Origin: Lineus longissimus
Lineage: Eukaryota; Nemertea; Pilidiophora; Heteronemertea; Lineidae
Direction: 5' to 3'
Assembly: GCF_910592395.1 (NCBI RefSeq)
Contig: NC_088318.1
Location: forward strand, 7,876,349-7,940,348
DNA length: 64,000 bases
The translations under genes and the position numbers were made by a program. Under the pieces are notes generated by a model. It ran no database searches. It had not been told where the DNA came from and saw only the letters and a list, made by a program, of their open reading frames with translations. Positions 55,672 through 64,000 of the stretch are shown here, piece after piece. The stretch's first letter is position 1. Every line of letters starts with the position of its first letter.

Positions 55672-56306
55672 TGTTGGTGCCGCTTAACTTTGGCACAGTT
55701 AAATTTAAGTGTTAAGTTTGTTTCCATGACCTTGGAAACCGCTGAATAAGTTTTACTTTAAGCATCGTCTGTTTCTACCGCAACTTGCTATTTTTAGAGT
55801 CCATTGACGTCATAGCTATGTCAAATTTGCATAATAGTTGGGTTTTCCAACCTGTTGTCGTGCTGGGGACGCGTCCTGTCGCTATCGGTTTGGTATAAAT
55901 ACTGGGATTTCTCAGCACAGAGCACAAAGCCTTCGGGAGTGACCAAGACTGCATGGAAGCAACGAAGTTGAATGGCTAGAAGGGAAGAAGATTTCAGAAC
56001 TCCAAGAGAAGAAGAAGAGAGAACTAACCTTTGCCGAGGGAACTTCTGCTCTGTCGCTCAGGAACCGATACACCACTGCTGGTAGAGTCAGGTCGCGGTC
56101 TACAGGCTATTTTGTCCCATTGAAATTCTAGTTCGGCTGGAGATTTCTGGGAGGTTTATGCACTGTTAGATCAAGATTGTCAAAACCAGAGTTGTACAAA
56201 GGGTGCAATATACGAGTTTATTTCATCCGAAAAGTCATCTCGCCTTTTTTGTGGAAGTAGCAGTTTAGTTGCCTCCTGGCGCTAGCTGAAGGCTCGCACC
56301 GCAACA
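55672..56306 (+). repeat. BEL 3' LTR
   Basis: 635 bp matching 36,511-37,142 with about two dozen substitutions and one 3-bp indel (near 56,047). The TATA box is at 55,894-55,901. TTAAG follows. Confidence 0.9.
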
Positions 56307-56483
56307 TTAAGAAATGGGCGCCATCGCTGTTGCTTTTTGGCTGCCCACTACATACAGAAGTAAAAAAGTTTTACTTTACAACAAAATGGCAACACATAAC
56401 AATAATAACAATGTGCACAGAAGAGTGAGTGTAGCGACGAAGTTGAACCGTTGTGGGAAGAAAAAAAGAAAAGCGATTTAATT

Positions 56484-57988
56484 CTATTGCGGTCGGAGGG
56501 AGAAACGATTAGTAGCATTTATGAAAGTATGAATAGCAGGAAACAGGGCGTTATTGTATCTTTTATGGGGTGAAGAGAATCCAAACATCAGTATATTCAA
56601 TAGTAAGTTGGGATGAATATCTTGTAAACTCTGATTGTTATTCATAAGCCTGGTTGAACGGAAATATGGGGTTATTTCAAGAAAGAGTTCATTACGTTTA
56701 TTTGTATAAAGAGGACAAGAAAGGAAATAGTGGACATATGTTTCATGGAAAGTTTTGTCACATCGACATGCTGGAAATGGTAGGATGGATCTAAGATAGA
56801 GATCATGATTGAGAGTAGTGAAATTTAATCGAAAACGTGCGTGTACTATATTCAGGTGTCGGTCACCTAGAGTGTATACCGGATCTCTATGGTTATGGAG
56901 GTAAGCACGCTTAAATCTATATTTGAATGGGTCGATTGATATTGCTAATTTAAGATCAGGTGTTAGATTATTCCATATAGTCACAGCAGCTGGAACAAAT
57001 GACCGCGAGTAGCGTTGTGTTTGGTGAGCTGGTGCAATTAACTCATGACGATTTCTGAGATTATAAACTTGGTCATTTCTATGAAGTCGATTTAGTATGT
57101 AGGTTGAGAAGTACTGACTCAGGTTACCATTGATGACTTTATATAATAATGTTGAACGCTGGAGTTTAACCCTGCCAGATAATGGTTCCCAACCTAACTC
57201 AATAAGAGTTCTGTTACAGCTTGTGTTTTTGAGGGCGCCAGTTATCAGTTCCCCTGCTTGGTACTGAACATTTTCTAGAAGTGAAGCCAGTTCTGATCCC
57301 TCTTCGTAATAGACCACACAGCCATACTCAATTTTTGGACGAATTGTACTGTAATAAAGTGTATTTAGTGTTTCTCTTGGGAGTCTCAATTTCAGTGACT
57401 TGAGAATATTAATTTTTTTGTAACACGAGTTGATTATGTCACTAACATGAGTTTGCAACTTTAATCTGTTTTGGTAAATTATTCCAAGGTGTCTGTGAGA
57501 AGTAACCTGTTGGAGTAGGGTGTTGAAAAACTTCAGATTGGCATCATCTGGCAATTGTTGTTTTGCGGAAAAAGTTATGCACACAGTTTTGGTTGGGTTG
57601 AAATTGACTAACCATAAGTTTGCCCACTTTTCAATATTGTTCAAGTCATTTTGTAAACGAATGTCAGACAATGCAGCATCGTCAAAGACGTCTGATATGG
57701 TGGCATCATCAGCAAAAAGCGATATATCAGTTTGTAGGTTTTTGACGATGTTGTTGACATATACAAGAAACAATATCGGTCCAAGGACCGAACCTTGCGA
57801 TACGCCTGCTTTTGTTGGGAGGGAACTAGATTTTACGCCATTTAAAACCACTCTCTGAGATTTATCTGACAGATAAGAAGTGAACCATTCTAATACACTG
57901 CCGTTTACCCCAAAGCACTTCAATTTATGCAGGAGGCCAAGGTGCCATACCCTGTCAAATGCACGACTCATGTCCAAGAAGATTACTC
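56484..57988 (-). pseudogene. LINE reverse transcriptase, C-terminal three quarters
   Basis: It opens with IFLDMSRAFDRVWH, then GVSQGSVLGPILFLVYVNNI and the catalytic FADDATISD. The thumb region follows, with a C-terminal zinc-knuckle-like CRCDKTFHETYVHYFLSC. The stop is at 56,484. The 497 codons are uninterrupted, so the copy was intact before the nested insertion. The domain order and C-terminal CCHC fit Jockey-superfamily LINEs; the exact clade is uncertain. Confidence 0.8.
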
Positions 57989-57991
57989 CTA

Positions 57992-58783
57992 AGGCCGATA
58001 CACACGCAGCAAACTTTTACAGGCGATCTCTAGCAACCAGCAATCTGTGGCAACCTACCTGTGACGTTCAGACGTGGCAAACTTCAGCAACCTCTCAGGT
58101 AGTAGGTTGAAGAAGGTTGAAGAAGGTTGCCAATAATTTTTGGAGGGAAAAGCTAATTTTGGGGGGGAAATGCTAAGTAAAATGGTGGCGATGGAAGCAG
58201 AGAGTGCTGCTGTTGCAGCACTAGTCATTATTTTAGTGAATAAAAGACGACGACAGGCCAGACAGAAGAAGAAGAGGTTGTGGAGGAAGGACTGGGTTGG
58301 TAGGAGGCATGAACTTGGAGCATACCATACCCTTTGATCGTTTATTCCTATCTTTATAGGAAGAATCCTTGACATTGTACAGACAAGCATAATTTTCTAA
58401 ATTTGCCACTAAAATGTCTTCACATTCAGTAGTCCAAGATGCCACCCATTTGCCCTTTGCTTTGTTCATTTCCTCTCCAGCTATTTCACCTTCAGCCATT
58501 TTTACAGTCAAGTCATGTGATGGCATACAAAGCATTCTGGCATCTGATTGGTCAGATGCTAAAAATGTAACTGATACTCTGTTCGACCTGGTTGCCAAGA
58601 ACCAACACGTCAGTTCCAGATTGCTGTTTGCTACAGGTTGCTACAGGTTGCCAGATGGAGGTTGCTATAGTTTGCTTGACCTATTCACACGCAGCAACCT
58701 CAGGTTGCCAGTATCAAATTCAGGGTCTTTCAACCAGGTTGCTAGAGATCGCCTGTAAAAGTTTGCTGCGTGTGTATCGGCCT
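57992..58783. mobile_element. PIF/Harbinger-like element with 47-bp TIRs
   Basis: The inverted ends AGGCCGATACACACGCAGCA... and their complement at 58,737-58,783 are about 47 bp long. The flanks are CTA (57,989-57,991) and TTA (58,784-58,786), i.e. a TWA-type 3-bp duplication with one substitution. Removing the element and one copy keeps the LINE RT in phase. 'ggttgc' motifs crowd both subterminal regions. It carries a Myb/MADF-like ORF but no transposase. Confidence 0.7.
58233..58503 (-). pseudogene. MADF/Myb-SANT-like ORF of the Harbinger element
   Basis: From M at about 58,503 (MAEGEIAGEEMNKAKGKWVA) it reads WTTECEDILVANLENYACLYNVKDSSYKDRNKRS. A Trp, acidic helix, LYNV and YKDRNKR pattern is that of MADF/Myb-SANT DNA-binding domains. 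PIF/Harbinger elements encode a Myb-like partner needed for transposase function, so this is probably the first part of that gene. It then runs into a Pro/Leu-rich end at 58,233 without the rest of the domain. The start could also be upstream at 58,598. Confidence 0.5.
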
Positions 58784-58786
58784 TTA

Positions 58787-59030
58787 CATCTTTACCATCC
58801 TCCATAGCCTGAAGGATCTTATCAGAAAAAATAATCAGTTGATTGACCGTAGAATCGCCCTTCTGAAAACCAGCTTGTTTATCATAAAGCATGTTATTGT
58901 GATGAAAATAGGATACCAGTTGGTTTGCTGTTAATCGTTCATAAACTTTTGATACGCATAGTAATGAAATTGGCCGGTAGTTACTGACATCAGTGTGGGG
59001 ACGTGATTGTAAAATAGGGGCAGACAAGAC
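58787..59030 (-). pseudogene. LINE RT N-terminal segment
   Basis: VSNYRPISLLCVSKVYERL, then AGFQKGDSTVNQLIIFSDKI, the RT block upstream of the FLDMSRAFD block on the far side of the nested element. It is truncated at about 59,030 where the BEL LTR starts. Confidence 0.8.
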
Positions 59031-59031
59031 A

Positions 59032-59305
59032 TGTGTTTCGTATCGCTACAAGACTAATTCTGATTTATTACTAAAAATATCACATATCAAACAAGTAAAG
59101 ATTACAACAATAGTATGCGGTGATTGGTTAATCTAAATAAGGTATTAATAATGCCATGTCTTATAAGTCCTTGAGTAAACAAGATTAAATGAACTAAACT
59201 TGAAGAGTATAGAGTCCTATTTCAACCTAGCTAGCACAAGTATAGAGTGCATGATTATACGAGTCCGTTAGAGATGAAGTGTCTTGCATCACTGAGAATA
59301 CAGCA
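59032..59305 (-). repeat. Putative 3' LTR of minus-strand BEL
   Basis: The segment lies between the end of integrase (59,316) and the LINE junction. It starts TGTG and ends AGCA on the plus strand (TG...CA on both strands). It carries a minus-strand AATAAA at 59,064-59,069. No clear polypurine tract precedes it and the partner LTR is outside the window, so the boundaries are tentative. Confidence 0.4.
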
Positions 59306-59315
59306 TCTGAATGAA

Positions 59316-60530
59316 TTATTCGTCTTGATTGTTCAAAACATTTGCCCATTTGGTGATTTTGGTGCGGGCAATTTTGCTAGCATTGCGGGTTGGCGGCCGG
59401 TTAACAGTAGCAATAGGCTTCACTTGTGGTTGCGTTGTGTTTGGGTTTTCATTGTTTTTCTGAGTGTCTTCAGCGGTGACTTCTAACGGATAGAGGCGCG
59501 CGATTTGCCGATTGGTGACACCTGATGCAGTTTTAATCTGTGCGGCGCGTGCGATCCCATCCTGACCATAGATCAAATGTGTCGTTCTCTGAGCGCGGGT
59601 ATATACTCCGTGGACCACTTTTGCCAAAAGTGATCAAGTAGTGACAAAAAGTCTTTTCGTGCGTTTAGTGAGACTGCTTGCGTCCATGAAGTTCGGGTCT
59701 GCTATTTCATTGAGGTCGACAGCTTCATGCGGTAATCCCGTGATTTGTCATCTATTGAGGAGGTGTGCTGGGGTCAGCGGGGCGGCGGTATCCGTTTCTC
59801 CGATGTATGTGAGCAGGCGATCGTTTAGGATTGCTTCTACTTCAGTTGACAGGGTGGTCAACTCGTCTAGCGTTGCTCGGGCTCTTCGCAGTGTCTTGAT
59901 AATTGCTGTCTTCGTCATGCCGATCATACATTCGAAGAATCCTCCCCACCAGGGAGCGCATTTAGGGTTGAAGGACAAAGTGCATCCATGATCAGCCATG
60001 TGAGCTTGAACGTCCGGTTATTCCATCAGTTGCTTGATCTCATTGGCGGCGGCGATGAAAGTTGTACCATTATCCGATATCATTTTAGCTGGAGTGGAGC
60101 TTCTGGTGCAGAAACGTCAAAAAGGCGTTGAGAAATTTTTGTGTTGTCATATACGTGACAAGTTCGAGGTGGACAGCGCGTGTTATAGCACAAGTGAATA
60201 GTGCTATGTAGACTTTAGACTCGGGACCACCTCCCTTGGGTATGACGTAAAGTGCGCCTGTGAAATTGCACCCGGAAACAGAGAACGGAGGCGTGTCTTG
60301 GATGCGGCTGGCTTGAAGGGGTGGAGCTTCTGGCTTGACATATGGCTTGCCGATGATCAATTTGCAGGTGACGCATCGTCTAAGTCGGCAGTTGACTGTT
60401 TCCCTGATTCGCGGCTGGCTTAAAGGGGTGGAGCTGCTGGCTTGACATATGGCTTGCCGATGATCAGTTTGCAGGTGACACATCATCTAAGTCGGCAGTT
60501 GACTGTTTCCCTGATTCGTGGGATCCAATA
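59316..60530 (-). pseudogene. BEL integrase (minus strand), with internal duplication
   Basis: From the right: the zinc-binding part RLRRCVTCKLIIGKPYVKP is present twice because of a 107-bp direct duplication (60,306-60,412 and 60,413-60,519). Next come GCNFTGALYV and LFTCAITRAVHLELV, the second Asp region near 60,070, APWWGGFFECMIGMTKTAI with the catalytic Glu (about 59,945), and the C-terminal LIYGQDGIARAAQIKT...GVTNRQIARLYPLEV, ending at 59,316. Several phase changes occur (at about 60,085, 59,999 and 59,700). Confidence 0.8.
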
Positions 60531-60752
60531 TCGGAGGCGGAGCCAGGCGACTGTTGATCTCATTCCCTGGTGCAGCTGCGCGGCATCGGCCCTGTCGATC
60601 AGGAGGCTGGTGAAGTGATGTTTACGGGGCAGCAGGTACGGGAACTTGGTGTCGTTATCAATGCGGGCGTCGTTTAGTCCTGATTCATCAAAGTAGAGGC
60701 GAAGTTGATTGATCAGGGTTCTACTCCTGCCAGCGTGGGGTCCGGTAGCGGT

Positions 60753-61650
60753 TTAGCCCTGGAGGACTGTTATCTCATTTGCGTAACATTCAGACTGGAT
60801 GGCTCTGATCCACAGAGTTTTAGCGTGGGAAAGTTCGGTCGCCGAGGGGCGGGTCAAAGTTTCTAGACTGAGTGGTGTCGTCCCGAGGCCTGGTTTATTC
60901 GCGAGCCAGGTTTTCGCAAGTTTTTGGACCAGGGCCGTGGCTCGAAGTAGTTTCCTATACAATCCGAAGCGTGTGACGTCTATGACGTTGTGAATACCCT
61001 TGGCTGGCAACGGCAGGGCGGCGTGGTGAAGGGTGTGGTCCTTGTGATCATCCGGGGTGTGATCTCTGGGGTTGTTGTCTCCGTCGGTAACATCAGCGGC
61101 TTGTTGTAGAAGCACCGGGGTTTGCATAGTAGAAATTTCTTTCGGTGTGGACGGATATATCCCTGAACTCAGCCAAGTGGGACCAGACCACCACAGCGGG
61201 GATTCTCTCAATTCCTGAGCTGAGATACCACGTGTGAGGAGGTCAGCGGGGTTGTCCTTTGATTGTACTCATCGGAATTCGCCTGGGAACGCTCTGAGCT
61301 CTGTAATCCGATTTTGAACAAATACAGGGAGTTTCTTATCACTTGCAATCCAAGGTAGGACGAGCTGTGAGTCGATCCAGATGACTTGTTTGTTGATGGA
61401 GATTAACCCATGGAGTGCGTCGAGGGTATACTTCGCCAGTCTGTATGCTATAATGGCTCCAAGTAATTCCATCCGTGGGATCGTTGTTGACTTCAATGGT
61501 TTGACTCAGGTTTTCGCGAGTAGCAGTGACACATGGGGCCACTCTTGAGGTATATGGCGCATCCGCATGCTGCTGGGCTGGCATCGCTGAATGCATGTAG
61601 CTCACAGTCGCGGGGGTTGATCTCATCCAATATCTTCCGGGCACGGTGAT
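60753..61650 (-). pseudogene. BEL RNase H region (minus strand)
   Basis: PRMELLGAIIAYRLAKYT and QVIWIDSQLVLPWI (about 61,480-61,370), then KDNPADLLTRGISAQELRES (about 61,255-61,195) in a second phase, then a linker to 60,753. One phase change at about 61,265 and one upstream at about 61,500 indicate indels. Confidence 0.8.
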
Positions 61651-61653
61651 GTT

Positions 61654-62688
61654 CTATGCTTGGTCAAGTTCGATGGTGATCTTTGACCATTCTGCAGCTA
61701 GTTCAGTAGTAAGGGGCTCATCCCATTGTAATCCGTGTTGCCATAGTTCCTGTAGAAAGGACTTTGCTTTGATGTGCGTAGGCGCGATGTATCCCAGTGG
61801 GTCGAAGACGCTTGAAGACTGGCTGATTACTTCCTGTTTGGTAGGGGGAAGATCAGACGAGGGCGTGGCTGCTTTCTTCGCATATGATAGACGATAACTG
61901 TCCATGTCCCAGCGCATCCCTAGCACACTGAGATTTGTTTTAGCTTCATTGAGGCCATCTTCAAGGGCTTGCGCGCGTAATGTGGGGTCATTGGAGGTCC
62001 ATGCGCAAAGTTTGAACCCACAGTCAGTTGTAATAGCGTTCGCGGTTTTGTAATACTGCATGGCATGATCTGTGTGGCTGACACCTGTCACGACATTGTC
62101 TACATAAATGTTCCTTTTGACGTCGGCGGCGATGTCTGAGGAGTCAGCGGCATCTAGATGTGTTTGAAGAACAGCTTGCAAGATGAACGGGGATGAAACT
62201 GTTCCAAAGAGTACATCTTCGAACTGGTATGTGACGAATGGACTCTCGGGGTCTGTGGGGTCGCTGAGCCATAGAAACTTGGTGAAACGTCGATCTTGTT
62301 CGTTAAGCCTGATGTTCAAGAAAGCCTTCTTGATGTCTGACGACAGACCGACGGAGTGCATTCTAAATCGGAGTAGAATGGCGTTGAGTTCGTTGAGGCA
62401 GTTGGGTCCAGGGTCCAGGGTCCAGGGTCCAGGGTCCAGGTAGTCATTTAGGCTTGGGTGATCCTTGGACTTCTTACAGGATGCATCATATACAACTCGG
62501 ATGGGGGTGCTGGCTGACGAATCTTTCAAGACCGCATGGCGGGGCAAGTAGTGTCCATCGCTGATGTCGTCGTTGATCACTCTACTTACGAATTGGTGTT
62601 GTACTTGATTCATGATGATGTCGTTGTACTTGCTGAGAAGATCTGGGGTTGACCTGCGTACCATCGATCTTGTCCTTGCCTGGGCCAC
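61654..62688 (-). pseudogene. BEL reverse transcriptase (minus strand)
   Basis: The 344-codon frame contains HYLPRHAVLKDSSASTPIRV, VYDASCKKSKDHPSLNDYL, SSDIKKAFLNIRLNEQDRRF, the catalytic box IYVDNVVTGV (YVDN) and SVFDPLGYIAP. YVDN, with Asn in the third catalytic position, is common in this branch as I recall it. A run of 7-bp GGGTCCA units (62,403-62,440) adds about seven residues (DPGPWTL) in frame between DYL and GPNCLNEL. Confidence 0.85.
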
Positions 62689-62931
62689 GTGGTAGTTTGT
62701 TGGGAGTCGGGCAACGTATCGTCCATTGACGTCACGGTCGAGGCATGTTTCTCAGTATTGGCATAAAAAATCGCTTTCTTCGTCTGCGGGTTGATTTTTG
62801 ATTCCGATGGCTTCGAGGTCCCAGTATGACTGTGCTATCTTGTCTTCTAGGGCGTGGCTTTCCAAGGCTGGAGAACTGTTGTCAAGAGTGCTGGTGTGCA
62901 GTCTGCGGGCTTTTCATTTGCGAGGGTTGGT

Positions 62932-64000
62932 TCACTCTAGCAGAACGTGTCTCTGATTTGCGGTTGCGACTGCTGATTTGAGAATGGCTGGGCCTAAAGT
63001 CAATGGTTTGGAGCTTACCAGTATTTGATGGATCGTCTTTGCGTCTGCTGCGGTTCCGGCGTTTTCTGTGTGGCCTGCGTTTCCTACGTCTCCTGTGTTT
63101 CTTGCGATTCCTGTATTTCCACTGGATGAGTGTGCGGTACGGTTGGCGAAAGTAGAACTATGATCAGAGATTTTGGATGGATAGCACAATGCCGTATGAT
63201 GAGGCTGTTTACATTTGCGACACGTATGCGAAGATTTACATAATTTGTCTATGGTTGCCGAGGCCAGTTGTAACACAAATTAGCGCTTTTCACCATATCC
63301 CACCTGCATTGGGGATCTTTGACATTAGAACAGTGGACACTAGAATGATTATCCTTAGAACATAATACACATCGAGCACGTTTTCTATCACTGTTATTCC
63401 TGGGAGCAGAATGATTATTGCGGCGGTTGTATATCCGGTGGAATCCTCGTTTATATCCAGAATAGAGTCTCCTTGAGTAGAGACGTCAATTTCCCTCTTG
63501 ATGGCTATGCAGACTTCGGGTAGCTTCCAGTCTCTGGCGCCGTGGTCTCGGTTGATAAGTTGTCTCAATCTCCTTGGTAGCTCCTCAATGATGAGTGGAA
63601 CCAGTAGGTCCCTGTATGTACTCTCATCCATGCCTACGGCTTGTAGGCCACGAATGTAACTCTCAAACTTGTCGTAAAAGTTCTTTACGCTGTCAATTTG
63701 CTCACTTGGCTTCAGAAGGTCCAGAGGGCCTTCATAAGCGCATTTTTTAGCTTGTGTGATTGTCCGTATCTGTCTTTGAGCAGTTTGACTGCACTAGCGT
63801 AATTAGCATATGTTAGTTGTAGTCCAGCAATGGCGAGAGACGCTTCCCCCAGTAGTTGGGCGCGTAGGTATTGAAACTTTTGTACGTTTCCAAGTTGGGC
63901 GTTGTTGTGAATGGCAGCTGTAAAGCCATCAAAGAAAGGTGTCCATTCTAGAATGTTACCTGAGAAGGTGAGGAGTTGCAATTTCGGTAGATGTATGGTT
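62932..64000 (-). pseudogene. BEL Gag (DUF1759-type, minus strand), partial
   Basis: It begins before the right edge with LLTFSGNILEWTPFFDGFTA and KFQYLRAQLLGEASLAIAGL, the DUF1759 core. It continues in a second frame (63,631-63,290; LVPLIIEELPRRLRQLI) and a third (63,276-62,932) with a zinc knuckle CRKCKQPHHTALC and an Asn/Gly/Ala-rich repeat region. The frame breaks at about 63,710 and 63,285 make it non-functional. No protease motif is recognised between 62,932 and 62,690. Confidence 0.8.

Larger units (their letters stand above)
36511..56306 (+). mobile_element. BEL/Pao LTR retrotransposon, split by three nested insertions
   Basis: The 5' LTR (36,511-37,142) and 3' LTR (55,672-56,306) are about 96% alike by eye and are flanked outside by the same 5-bp TTAAG (36,506-36,510 and 56,307-56,311), the duplication length of BEL elements. 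Coding runs 37,248-43,716. The 3' untranslated part is in pieces: 43,717-43,834, 53,491-53,573, 54,431-54,601 and 55,614-55,671. These are separated by a two-gene DNA transposon, a hammerhead array and a Harbinger-like element. The original BEL was about 8 kb. Confidence 0.85.
56312..59030 (-). mobile_element. Jockey-type LINE, split and 5'-truncated
   Basis: The minus-strand body is interrupted at 57,992-58,783 by a Harbinger-like element. Its 3' tail lies beyond the BEL at 36,476-36,505, and its 5' side is cut at about 59,030 by the minus-strand BEL. The RT ORF is otherwise open. Confidence 0.75.
59032..64000 (-). mobile_element. BEL/Pao retrotransposon, minus strand, runs off the window
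   Basis: Gag, RT, RNase H and integrase follow from 64,000 down to 59,316. This is a different lineage from the 36.5 kb element (RT box YVDN, different gag). The 5' LTR is beyond the right edge. Confidence 0.85.

Noticed and set aside
55672-56306. Solo LTR
   Set aside because: A polypurine tract precedes it, and the matching TTAAG lies outside the distant 5' LTR, so it is the 3' LTR of the split BEL.
57520-57858. 112-codon plus-strand ORF
   Set aside because: Antisense shadow of the LINE RT.

Overview
The window is eukaryotic and looks like a repeat-rich intergenic tract from a marine invertebrate animal. I cannot place the phylum from sequence alone. The evidence is the mix of metazoan transposable elements (Ty3/gypsy, several BEL/Pao, Penelope-like, CR1/L2-like and Jockey-type LINEs, mariner, PIF/Harbinger-like, TTAA-type and CACTA/EnSpm-like), intron-containing reading frames with GT-AG borders, and short dispersed repeats ending in hairpins. 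I see no convincing ordinary host gene, no rRNA or tRNA gene and no CRISPR array.

Layout. 1-13.2 kb: dispersed repeats with hairpin tails, two tandem arrays (145-bp and about 122-bp units), two tiny MITEs, a zinc-finger ORF, a broken unidentified ORF and a 3' fragment of a Penelope-like element. 13,241-22,010: one complete but decayed Ty3/gypsy element with 260-bp LTRs. It holds two nested DNA transposons and, in the env position, a third ORF resembling an SGNH/GDSL hydrolase, preceded by a good 3' splice site. 22.1-30.3 kb: mariner (DD41D spacing), a LINE fragment inside a degenerate minisatellite, and a heavily decayed BEL/Pao on the minus strand. 30.3-36.5 kb: dispersed repeats carrying nuclear-receptor half-sites, with a second copy of the TTAA transposon.

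36.5-59 kb is a set of nested insertions. A minus-strand LINE has its tail at 36,476-36,505 and its body at 56,312-59,030. It was split by a BEL/Pao element whose two LTRs lie 19 kb apart (36,511-37,142 and 55,672-56,306) with the same 5-bp duplication TTAAG outside them. The 3' untranslated part of the BEL was then hit by three further insertions. The first is a 9.66-kb two-gene DNA transposon with intact TIRs (TNP2-like transposase plus a spliced DUF4806 gene). The second is a tandem array carrying three type-I hammerhead ribozyme motifs, flanked by a 16-bp duplication. The third is a 1-kb PIF/Harbinger-like element. 59.0-64.0 kb is a further BEL/Pao element on the minus strand that runs off the right edge.

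The most interesting items are the gypsy element with an SGNH-like third ORF and retrovirus-style splice signals, the hammerhead array, the apparently intact two-gene transposon, and a TTAA transposon family that seems to carry a promoter and first-exon fragment. Part of the dating is secure because removing a nested element together with one target duplication puts the host frame back in phase at 16.92-17.83 kb and 57.99-58.78 kb.
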